This document shows positions 7,156-13,570 of a DNA stretch of 15,662 bases, in pieces. The notes under the pieces were generated by a model. The model saw nothing but the letters and a program-made list of their open reading frames with translations, was not told where the DNA came from and searched no databases. Source of the DNA: Leptofilum sp050292445 (GTDB lineage Bacteria; Chloroflexota; Anaerolineae; Promineifilales; Promineifilaceae); the NCBI GenBank assembly GCA_050292445.1, contig JBNKLQ010000141.1:1-15662 (forward strand), given 5' to 3'. Every line of letters begins with the position of its first letter. The first letter of the stretch is position 1. The translations under genes were made by a program, and so were the position numbers.

Positions 7156-9387
7156 TCAAAACGCACAAATGTAAGCTACGGCCGTTTCCCACCCCACAAT
7201 TTGCTCCTCTAACTGCCGTTTGTACAGGACGCGTACTTTTTCTACTTCCTTATCGCTCAAACTAGCTTCACGTAGGCGACGGCCATATGTGCCCTCACCT
7301 TCTCCGCCAAACCAGCGTTCTAGATGACCGGCAGTTAACCGCCGCTGGCCTTTTTCGCGGTCTAGTTGCAGCGTGACAGTGGTGAAACCTGCGGCTTCCA
7401 GCCCGGCTTGCAAATCTGTTTCGTCCCAGTTCACCAGCGGGTCGGTTTCGTCAGTGTATATCGCTTCTTCGGCGTGGGCGACTTTTTGCGCCAGGGCCTT
7501 TGTTTCACCAGACCAATCGACCAGTTGGTACAGCCGTTGGCCGTGTTTGGGGATGGTTTGCACGAGGCAGAAACGGCCGTCTACAGCCAATCTTTCCTTG
7601 AGTGGGGAAAACAGTTCTGTAATTGGGTAATTTAGTAATTGGGTAATTGGGTTGCGGGCGAGGATGAGGTCAAATTGCAGATCTTCTTCGCCGCGTAGGG
7701 CGAGGAGCGTGTCTAGTTCGGTTAGATCGCCAATGAGGATGAACGGCCGTTCCAGTTCGGGCAAACGTTCGGCTTGTTGGCGCAAGGCTTCGCCATCGGT
7801 GGTGGCGGACGCCAGGGCGTAGACGCCGCCTTCGGGAGCACGGCGCACCGCTTCCCAGGTGAGCAAACCGCTGCCCGCGTTCACGTCCAGCACCAGGTGG
7901 TGCCGCTGCACCGCTGCCAATTCAAACAGCCGCTCTCTCTGCTGTCCCAAGGCTTGCCCCGCCTGCGAAATTGTCCGCTGGAGCCACGCCTCTTTGCCCT
8001 TGTTCTTCGGACTGGTTGTGTAAATTTCCCCAATCTCCAATCTCCAGTCTCCAATCTCCAACATCCCCGCCAGCTGCGCCTCCCGCTTCCTTGCCACCTC
8101 ATCCCGAATTTGCCGCTCGTACCCCTGGTCGCTTGGCTCGTAGAACATTTTGCCTTGCAGCGCATCGGGCAAGTATTGCTGCGCCACCCAGTGGTCGCGG
8201 TAGGCGTGTGGGTAGAGATAGCCTTGACCGTGACCAAAGCCTTCTTTGTCCCGATTGCCGTCCTTGAGATGGTTGGGCACATCGGCTTCCTGCTCTTTTT
8301 CTACGCTGCTGAGGGCATCGAAGAAGGCAAAAGCGGAGTTGGATTTGGGGGCCGTGGCCAGGTAGATGCACGCTTGGGCCAGCGGAAAGCGGCCTTCGGG
8401 CATGCCGATGCGCTCAAATGCTTGCCAGCAGCTCGTCACCACGCCCATCGCTTGCGGATCGGCCAGCCCCACGTCTTCCCCGGCAAAAATGGTCATGCGG
8501 CGGAAGATGAAGCGGGGATCTTCACCGGCGTACACCATCTTGGCCATCCAGTAGAGCGCCGCGTCGGGGTCAGAGCCGCGCAGGCTTTTGATGAAGGCAG
8601 AAATGGTGTCGTAATGCACGTCCCCTTCTTTGTCGTACAAAACGGCGCGGCGCTGGATCGATTCTTCGGCAACTTCGAGAGTGATGTGGAGTCGGCCGTC
8701 TTCCCCAGCTTCCGTTGTCTCCACCGCCAGCTCCAACGCATTCAGCACGCCGCGTGCGTCGCCGTTGGCCACATCCACCAGATGGTCCAGTGCTTCTGGC
8801 TCGATGGCTACGTTCATGCTGCCGTAGCCGCGCTCCTTGTTGGCCAGCGCCTGCCGGGCAATCTGCCGCAAATCATCCTCCGTCAGCGGGCGCAGCTGGA
8901 AAATGCGGCTGCGGCTGACCAGCGCCTTGTTCACTTCAAAATACGGATTTTCCGTCGTTGCCCCAATCAAAATGATGGTGCCATTTTCTACATGAGGCAG
9001 CAGCGCATCTTGCTGGGCTTTGTTCCAGCGATGTACCTCATCGACAAACAGGGTGGTGCGCTGGCCGTACAGATTGCGCCGCTCCTGTGCCGTAGCAATC
9101 GACTCGCGAATCTCCTTCACACCGGACAGAACGGCATTGATCGTGATGAAATGGCTCTCAGTGGTGTTGGCGATGACCATCGCCAGGGTAGTTTTGCCCG
9201 TCCCGGGTGGCCCGTAAAAAATGAGCGAGGAAAGCTGGTCGGCCTGGATAGCCCGGCGCAGCAAACGTCCTGGTCCCATGATATGGGTTTGGCCGACGTA
9301 TTCATCCAGCGTCTGCGGGCGCATCCGGTTGGCCAGGGGAGACTCTTTTTCAATTTGGGCTTTACGGCCGTGTTCAAACAAGTCCAT
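7156..9387 (-). CDS. rarA: RarA/MgsA replication-associated AAA+ ATPase fused to a methyltransferase-like domain
   Basis: The N-terminal 440 residues are a RarA (MgsA/WRNIP1) clamp-loader-like ATPase that acts at stalled replication forks. It shows Walker A GPPGTGKT (59-66), Walker B LFVDEVHRW (113-121), sensor 1 GATTENP (142-148) and the tetramerisation region GSDPDAALYWMAKM with FAGEDVGLADP. After a linker (about 441-470) comes a Rossmann-type domain with LVLDVNAGSGLL (498-509), a SAM-binding-like glycine loop, and FDLILARNP (572-580), resembling motif IV. Similar RarA fusions are known in cyanobacteria and related databases. The ATG at 9387 is preferred over the TTG at 9423, because MDLFEHGRK is the normal family start. 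Two short tandem repeats are translated within it. Methyltransferase activity is unproven, since acidic SAM residues are not obvious. Confidence 0.92.
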   Translation of the reverse strand: MDLFEHGRKAQIEKESPLANRMRPQTLDEYVGQTHIMGPGRLLRRAIQADQLSSLIFYGPPGTGKTTLAMVIANTTESHFITINAVLSGVKEIRESIATAQERRNLYGQRTTLFVDEVHRWNKAQQDALLPHVENGTIILIGATTENPYFEVNKALVSRSRIFQLRPLTEDDLRQIARQALANKERGYGSMNVAIEPEALDHLVDVANGDARGVLNALELAVETTEAGEDGRLHITLEVAEESIQRRAVLYDKEGDVHYDTISAFIKSLRGSDPDAALYWMAKMVYAGEDPRFIFRRMTIFAGEDVGLADPQAMGVVTSCWQAFERIGMPEGRFPLAQACIYLATAPKSNSAFAFFDALSSVEKEQEADVPNHLKDGNRDKEGFGHGQGYLYPHAYRDHWVAQQYLPDALQGKMFYEPSDQGYERQIRDEVARKREAQLAGMLEIGDWRLEIGEIYTTSPKNKGKEAWLQRTISQAGQALGQQRERLFELAAVQRHHLVLDVNAGSGLLTWEAVRRAPEGGVYALASATTDGEALRQQAERLPELERPFILIGDLTELDTLLALRGEEDLQFDLILARNPITQLLNYPITELFSPLKERLAVDGRFCLVQTIPKHGQRLYQLVDWSGETKALAQKVAHAEEAIYTDETDPLVNWDETDLQAGLEAAGFTTVTLQLDREKGQRRLTAGHLERWFGGEGEGTYGRRLREASLSDKEVEKVRVLYKRQLEEQIVGWETAVAYICAF
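7620..7651 (-). repeat. 8-bp tandem repeat within the rarA fusion gene
   Basis: There are four head-to-tail units of TAATTGGG (plus-strand view), the second diverged to TAATTTAG. It is translated on the minus strand as PITQLLNYPITEL (residues 580-592), inside the methyltransferase-like domain. It is strikingly AT-rich compared with the flanking coding sequence, which suggests a late insertion or expansion. Confidence 0.75.
8030..8064 (-). repeat. 7-bp tandem repeat in the rarA fusion linker
   Basis: There are five units of CCAATCT (plus-strand view): three exact, one CCAGTCT and one diverged CCAACAT. On the minus strand it encodes LEIGDWRLEIGE (443-454), between the ATPase core and the methyltransferase-like domain. 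Peptides of the IGDWRLEIGD type recur in Chloroflexota proteins in my recollection, always from such repeats; this is not checked here. Confidence 0.8.
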
Positions 9388-9489
9388 ACCCGCATTGTAG
9401 CCAGAACGGTTGTTCACAGGCAAACTTTTTAAGGTCAGATTGGATTAAGAGTCATCAGCTTGTCGGTTGTCAAGCAAGCAACCATGTCA

Positions 9490-10127
9490 TCACGAGAAAC
9501 GTTTGGCTTGAATAAACTGGTTCAACTCCTGTACCAGTTTATGAACCGTTGTTGAAGGATCGTCGGCCGCGGGGTTTGAAGGTTTGTACTGCGCCAGCAA
9601 GCGTTCCGCATGGCGAATCGCCATATCTTGCTGCGGTAGCAATTCTTGATATAAGGCGAGATCGTTTTTTTGATACGTGCGTCCGAGTTCTCGACTTAAT
9701 CCGTCAATGTAGTCACGGCGAGTTTGGGCAACATTGCAATAATGGAAATGCAGCAAATACCATAACTCAAACGCCTGGTTCGAATAAGCCACTTTAATAT
9801 TGCGTAGTCTGGCTAGGTCAAGCGCCTGATTGAAACGTTCAACGGGCACCTCGTCCCGATCAAAGACACACCATACCTGATCATATCGGGTTGGATCCCA
9901 CGACTTAGTCGCCTTCTCAACCAACGTTAACGGATCTTTAGCAAGCCCTTCTACTTTCACAGTGATCGCACTGGGCACATGAAATGCTCGAAAATAAGTC
10001 GGTTCGGTTTTTCTCCCTCGCAGACAATCAAAAAACGCTGCAATGGTTCACGAGTATTTACTCGACGAGATTGATAGCCCCGACTGGATCTTTTATGGCG
10101 TCCCGATGGTTTTGGCCTACGCGCCAT
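9490..10127 (-). pseudogene. rloB: RloB/AbiLii-like Toprim-type nuclease subunit, frameshifted
   Basis: RloB (Pfam family that includes AbiLii) is the presumed nuclease partner of RloA in phage defence. The proper start is the ATG at 10127, which overlaps the rloA stop by 11 bases and has GGAGAG just upstream. Reading from there gives RFLIVCEGEK, the first Toprim-like acidic motif, and then the frame is lost at an A5 run (10008-10012). It continues as PNRLIFEH and stops about 16 residues later. One extra A restores the family sequence CEGEKTEPTYFRAFHV and joins the rest, including CVFDRDE (about 87-93, the DxD motif) and FELWYLLHFHY. The repaired protein would be 212 residues, normal for the family. 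A sequencing indel, real inactivation or frameshift expression are all possible. A GTG at 9978 could start only a 162-residue fragment. Confidence 0.85.
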
Positions 10128-11421
10128 ACTCTCCACTCACAATCGTTTTGATATGGCTCAAATAAGGTACGGCACCATACCGCCCCTGAATGTAGCCGCG
10201 TTCATAATCTTTGTCGTTGCGCACTTTAAACTCGGCCAACGAATAAAGATGACTAGCTCCTTGTTGATCCTTTTCCACAAACCAAATCTGGTCCCGGCGA
10301 AACAGGTGATTATCAAGCAAATTAGTATCTTGCGTATTAAAGATGAGTTGCGCACCGTTGGGATTGGTTTCTTTATTATTGAACAGCGAAATAATCTCGC
10401 GAGTTATTAGAGGGTGCAATCGAGCATCCATTTCATCTACTATTAAAATCTCTCCGTCTTGCAATGTATCCAACAAGGGACCAGACATGGCAAACAATTT
10501 TTGTGTACCTTCTGATTCGTGTTCATCCAGTTCGAATAACTCTTGCCCGACTGCGTTGCCAGCATCATCAAACTGAGTATGGACAGTATGAATCAAATAC
10601 CCTTCAGCATCAGAAGCATTCATGATGGTTAAAAATGCCTGTCTTATTTCTTCTGGCATATCCTCAGGAAGGTTTGGTTTACTACTAACGGCCCTTTTTT
10701 CTATCTTTAAGTCGCCAATGCCCAGGTCGAGACGACAAATGAGATCTCGAATAGCTTGACTGTATTCGCCCTCCATAAGCTGCATGAGCGTAAACGGCAT
10801 CATACCTAAATCTTCAACGCCTGAAATGATGCCCAATCGTCTGAACCAGGCCACTAGCTTTTGTGCTTTTTTGCCATTAAACTGTGCTACAACCGAAAGA
10901 AAGAGGGCATTGGGACGCGTATGTTGTTCCAGATCTCGTCCCTCTTTGAAGTAATCACCTACGGTTATCTCATTCCCATCTCTTTCGAAGAGGCGCGCCT
11001 CACGAATAGAAGGGACGAAATACAACCATTCAGAAAGAACACGCTCTTTCGTCACCTCAAACCCATAACGATACCGTTTGCCATCCTCAATAAATACTAT
11101 CTCAAAATAAGAAGGCTGGTTGATAGCAGCCGCGTGCAAACGAAAAGGCTCAACACGAATACCTCCTGTTGCCTTCGTTTCTTTAGGGGAATGCATAACA
11201 AAACGCTTCATGAAAGCGAGAGCCTGCACTAGATTACTTTTGCCACTAGCGTTTGCCCCATAAATGGCAGCACTGGTTAGCAGGTTGGGATTATTAATAA
11301 CATTGATGACAGTATCTTTATCTAGTTGAGAGTTTTTGGACTTGATGGGAGCAGCAAGCAAGCTTAACGTTTGTGGGTCCCGAAAAGAACGGAAGTTACC
11401 CACCGTGAACTCGATTAACAT
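10117..11421 (-). CDS. rloA: RloA/AbiLi-like AAA_15 ATPase of an abortive-infection pair
   Basis: This is a 434-residue ATPase of the RloA/AAA_15 (OLD-like, SMC/ABC-type) group, the ATP-driven sensor half of RloAB/AbiL phage-defence modules. Motifs: N-terminal FTVGNFRSFRDPQTLSLLA (5-23), Walker A GANASGKSN (55-63), an ABC-like signature SEGTQK (about 303-308), Walker B ILIVDEMDARLHP (325-337), and the hallmark tail RRDQIWFVEKD...LAEFK...YIQGRYGAVPYL. The switch position reads FNTQDTNLL, with Gln where His is common. The ATG at 11421 is chosen because MLIEFTVGNF is the family start and AGAGG lies ahead; the longer open frame to 11610 runs through the promoter. It overlaps rloB by 11 bases. It is AT-richer than its neighbours, suggesting transfer. 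Confidence 0.92.
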   Translation of the reverse strand: MLIEFTVGNFRSFRDPQTLSLLAAPIKSKNSQLDKDTVINVINNPNLLTSAAIYGANASGKSNLVQALAFMKRFVMHSPKETKATGGIRVEPFRLHAAAINQPSYFEIVFIEDGKRYRYGFEVTKERVLSEWLYFVPSIREARLFERDGNEITVGDYFKEGRDLEQHTRPNALFLSVVAQFNGKKAQKLVAWFRRLGIISGVEDLGMMPFTLMQLMEGEYSQAIRDLICRLDLGIGDLKIEKRAVSSKPNLPEDMPEEIRQAFLTIMNASDAEGYLIHTVHTQFDDAGNAVGQELFELDEHESEGTQKLFAMSGPLLDTLQDGEILIVDEMDARLHPLITREIISLFNNKETNPNGAQLIFNTQDTNLLDNHLFRRDQIWFVEKDQQGASHLYSLAEFKVRNDKDYERGYIQGRYGAVPYLSHIKTIVSGEYGA

Positions 11422-11480
11422 ATACAGCCTCTTTTGGTAATTCAAAACGGTGAATTGGTGAAAAAATCTCAGATAACGAT

Positions 11481-11510
11481 ATTTTACACCAGAAACAGTA
11501 TGTATGTCAA
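11481..11510 (-). promoter_or_regulatory. Promoter of the rloAB operon
   Basis: Read on the minus strand: TTGACA (11505-11510), an 18-base spacer, then TAAAAT (11481-11486). A perfect -35 with a five-of-six -10 makes a strong sigma-70-type promoter. Transcription should start near 11474, giving a leader of about 50 bases before the ATG at 11421. This also argues against the longer rloA frame reaching 11610. Confidence 0.75.
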
Positions 11511-11641
11511 TACAGGAACCCTTTTTTCTTCGCAGGAGTAAGCGTCGCTTTTGTGGATACGTCGATCTAACGCCGAAGAGGAAAATTGTAGTTTCCTCTG
11601 TCATCAACAAATCTGACGCATACCCTCTTCGCAGAAAGCGA

Positions 11642-11670
11642 TTGACAAACGGCCGTAATCCTGCTATTCT
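11642..11670 (+). promoter_or_regulatory. Promoter of the tetR gene
   Basis: TTGACA (11642-11647), a 17-base spacer and TATTCT (11665-11670) form a near-consensus sigma-70-type promoter. The spacer contains an ACGGCCGT (11649-11656). The operator directly follows the -10, covering the expected start of transcription. Confidence 0.8.
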
Positions 11671-11675
11671 TTTTC

Positions 11676-11690
11676 GGACCGAACGGTCTT
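11676..11690 (+). promoter_or_regulatory. TetR operator, site 1 (autoregulation)
   Basis: GGACCGAACGGTCTT contains the palindrome GACCG-AA-CGGTC and lies between the -10 and the tetR start codon, an ideal position to block transcription. It agrees with site 2 (12323-12337) at 12 of 15 positions. Binding by the encoded TetR is inferred from position and pairing. Confidence 0.75.
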
Positions 11691-11702
11691 GAAAGGTTAC
11701 TC

Positions 11703-12302
11703 ATGCGTAAAGGCGAACAAACCAAAGAATACATCTTGCAAAAAGCGGCCCAGCTGTTTAACGAGCGGGGCTATTACGGCGCGTCGATGTCGGACATCAT
11801 GGCGGTGACAGGCATGGAGAAGGGCGGCATCTACAATCATTTTAAGAGCAAGGATGATCTGGCGGTGCAATCCTATGAATATGCGGTCGATTTGATGCGA
11901 CAGGCGTTTGCAGCTGCCATCAAGGGCAAATACCATGCGGTAGATCGCTTGCAGGCGGTGGTGGGCGTTTTCCAGAAGATTCCTGGTGGTTCACCTCTGG
12001 GGGGAGGGTGTCCAGTGGTGAATACGGCCGTTCACACCAGCCACACCCACCCCAAGCTGCACGCTTATGCCCGTGAAACGATGATCGAGTGGCAAGATTT
12101 CATCCGGCGCATTGCCCAGTTGGGCATTGATCGCCAGCAGCTTAAGCCAGACACAGACGTCGAGATGCTGACCACGCTGCTCATTTCCACGCTGGAGGGG
12201 GCCATCATGCTGACCCAACTGCATCAGGATAGCAACTTTATGGATCGGGCCATTGCCCATCTAACCGACTATTTGCAAAGCTTGACCTTAGCGGAAGGCT
12301 AA
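11703..12302 (+). CDS. TetR/AcrR-family transcriptional repressor, NemR-like
   Basis: This 199-residue repressor has the N-terminal TetR helix-turn-helix (about 9-55: ILQKAAQLFNERGYYGASM, then GGIYNHFKSKDDL) and a ligand-binding C-terminal domain. Cys103 in GGGCPVVN is the only cysteine in the protein. It falls in a segment that resembles the GCLTVKL region of E. coli NemR, where the cysteine senses electrophiles and hypochlorite; this comparison is from memory. AAAGG precedes the ATG by six bases. Palindromes of the AGACCnnnnGGTCT type ahead of this gene and ahead of the following thioesterase point to autorepression and control of the downstream pair. The gene diverges from rloA. Inducer unknown: an acyl compound, a reactive aldehyde or an oxidant. 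Confidence 0.93.
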   Translation: MRKGEQTKEYILQKAAQLFNERGYYGASMSDIMAVTGMEKGGIYNHFKSKDDLAVQSYEYAVDLMRQAFAAAIKGKYHAVDRLQAVVGVFQKIPGGSPLGGGCPVVNTAVHTSHTHPKLHAYARETMIEWQDFIRRIAQLGIDRQQLKPDTDVEMLTTLLISTLEGAIMLTQLHQDSNFMDRAIAHLTDYLQSLTLAEG

Positions 12303-12311
12303 ATTTTTTTT
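12288..12311 (+). terminator. Weak intrinsic terminator at the tetR end
   Basis: TTAGC (12288-12292) pairs with GCTAA (12298-12302) around GGAAG, followed after one base by eight T residues (12304-12311). The stem is short (5 bp), so termination would be partial, perhaps leaving some read-through into the thioesterase gene. Confidence 0.45.
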
Positions 12312-12322
12312 GCGATAAAAAG

Positions 12323-12337
12323 AGACCGATTGGTCTT
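12323..12337 (+). promoter_or_regulatory. TetR operator, site 2, ahead of the thioesterase gene
   Basis: AGACCGATTGGTCTT holds the palindrome AGACC-GATT-GGTCT and nearly repeats site 1. It ends six bases ahead of the AGGAG ribosome binding site (12343-12347). A TAAAAT (12337-12342) abuts it, but no well-spaced -35 is visible, so the promoter itself is uncertain. Bound repressor could also block read-through from tetR. Confidence 0.72.
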
Positions 12338-12353
12338 AAAATAGGAGCAAATC

Positions 12354-12896
12354 ATGTTGATAAACAGTGCATTACCGAAAGTTTTGGAAAGTACGGCCGT
12401 TGTCCGTTTTCAGGATTGCGATCCATTTGGCCATCTCAACAACGCACGCTACGTTGATTATTTTATGAATGCCCGCACCGACCAATTGCAGGCGCATTAC
12501 GATTTCAATATTTTTGCCGTGGGGCAGGAAATGGGCAGCAACTGGGTGGTGAGCAAAACGGAAATTTCGTTTTTACGCCCCGCCCTGCTCATGGAAACGG
12601 TGCACCTTCAAACGCGGCTCATTTGGGCCACACAGCGCAAGCTGGTGGTAGAAGGCATCATGTTTGATGAGAGCGGCAGGCAAATGAAGTCAGTGGCTTG
12701 GGTGGAATTTACGTTTGTTAATCTGGCAAACGGCCGTCCCGCCAGCCATACCGATGAATTGATGGCACTTTTTCACGCGGTACAGGTCAGCGACATTTAC
12801 GAAAACACCACATTTGACGAGCGCATTGCTCAACTGCGCCAAACTCAGCGCCAAAAGCGCCGCGAACAGGTGGAAGCGGCTAATGCCTATGCTTGA
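12354..12896 (+). CDS. Hotdog-fold acyl-CoA thioesterase (4HBT/YbgC-like)
   Basis: This 180-residue protein is of the 4-hydroxybenzoyl-CoA thioesterase type and hydrolyses acyl-CoA or acyl-ACP thioesters in the cytoplasm. The active-site helix motif RFQDCDPFGHLNNARYVDYF lies at 18-37, with Asp23 as the expected catalytic acid/nucleophile and the GHLNN turn that binds the CoA thioester. The core hotdog fold covers about residues 10-135 (ISFLRPALLMETVHL, then WVEFTFVNLANGRPA). A charged helical tail rich in Arg, Gln and Lys (about 158-175) extends beyond it. AGGAG lies six bases ahead of the ATG. A TetR operator immediately upstream implies inducible expression together with the GNAT gene 40 bases downstream. 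Acyl specificity cannot be read. Confidence 0.88.
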   Translation: MLINSALPKVLESTAVVRFQDCDPFGHLNNARYVDYFMNARTDQLQAHYDFNIFAVGQEMGSNWVVSKTEISFLRPALLMETVHLQTRLIWATQRKLVVEGIMFDESGRQMKSVAWVEFTFVNLANGRPASHTDELMALFHAVQVSDIYENTTFDERIAQLRQTQRQKRREQVEAANAYA

Positions 12897-12936
12897 GATT
12901 GGTCCAATCTGCATGCGTAATCACGAGGAAAAACTC

Positions 12937-13563
12937 ATGGATTGGTTCACCATCAACCCGAAGTTATTGCGTTGTCTAACAAATGCTGCTGCTTGGCCCG
13001 ATACAAGGCGGGTCATCTCACCCACGCTTTCATCCCTGATCCTTCGTCCGGCGCAGGTTGAAGATGTTGATCTGATTGTAGAGATGCACCAGCGGTCGTC
13101 TGAAAAGACCATCTACAGCCGGTACCACAGTCCGCGCGTGCCTACCCGGCAAGAGATTGCCCAGATTTGTCAGATGGATGAGGCAAACGGCCGTGCTATC
13201 GTGGCTGCCACTGGCGGCAAAAAACCGGCAGTGGTAGGTCTTGCCTATTACATTCTTTCTGCGCCGGATACGGCCGAAATAGCGCTTTTGGTCGAAGATA
13301 GGTACCAGGGGCAGGGCGTGGGCAAGCGGCTGCTGAAACTGCTAATGGCGCTGGCTATTGCCCAGGGCATCTGCTTTTTCGAGGCGTTTGTGTTGCCCAC
13401 CAACCGGCGGATGTTTCATTTGCTGCACCAAACCGGGCAAGTGGTACAAAACAAGTTGGATTATGGCACACGGGAAATGCGGATTCAGCTAACGGCCGTT
13501 AGCCCCTGGGGCTTTGCCGAGGAGAGATTATTGCCAGAGGAACGAGACTATCTGCCCGTTTGA
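12937..13563 (+). CDS. GNAT N-acetyltransferase, Pat-like
   Basis: This is a 208-residue GNAT enzyme that transfers an acetyl group from acetyl-CoA. Motif A with the pyrophosphate-binding loop is YQGQGVGKRLL (123-133). The N-terminal part (LILRPAQVEDVDLIVEMHQR, then IYSRYHSP) resembles the acetyltransferase domain of Pat/AcuA-type protein-lysine acetyltransferases, in which a Y-x-R-[FY] segment followed by an E/I-rich helix is usual. The ATG at 12937 is preferred because GAGGAAAAACTC precedes it. An in-frame start at 12814 would overlap the thioesterase, and an ATG at 12913 is also possible. It lies 40 bases past the thioesterase and is probably cotranscribed. It ends seven bases from the convergent sigma gene. 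The substrate could be a protein lysine (for example an acyl-CoA synthetase) or a small amine; unproven. Confidence 0.85.
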   Translation: MDWFTINPKLLRCLTNAAAWPDTRRVISPTLSSLILRPAQVEDVDLIVEMHQRSSEKTIYSRYHSPRVPTRQEIAQICQMDEANGRAIVAATGGKKPAVVGLAYYILSAPDTAEIALLVEDRYQGQGVGKRLLKLLMALAIAQGICFFEAFVLPTNRRMFHLLHQTGQVVQNKLDYGTREMRIQLTAVSPWGFAEERLLPEERDYLPV

Positions 13564-13570
13564 TATCAGT

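Noticed and set aside
7774..9432. Long plus-strand open frame (552 codons) opposite rarA
   Set aside because: It is the antisense shadow of a clearly conserved RarA coding region; the translation is His/Arg/Ala-rich with no domain.
9424..9489. Short GGTTG/CAACC symmetry between rloB and rarA
   Set aside because: Stem is only five bases with several alternative pairings and no T-tract in either direction.
9490..9978. A complete 162-residue protein starting at the GTG at 9978
   Set aside because: The sequence before it continues the RloB family motif (TEPTYFRAFH) in the same frame, so it is the tail of a frameshifted gene rather than an independent start.
11422..11610. 63-residue N-terminal extension of rloA
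   Set aside because: It runs through the TTGACA/TAAAAT promoter and a TTTTTT stretch, and the family starts at MLIEFTVGNF with a ribosome binding site.
11504..11692. Plus-strand 62-codon frame between rloA and tetR
   Set aside because: It overlaps two promoters and the TetR operator, is rich in Arg/Lys, and has no ribosome binding site.
12814..12936. Extended GNAT start overlapping the thioesterase gene
   Set aside because: No ribosome binding site, and the extra 41 residues are out-of-frame thioesterase coding sequence; GAGGAAAAACTC precedes the ATG at 12937.
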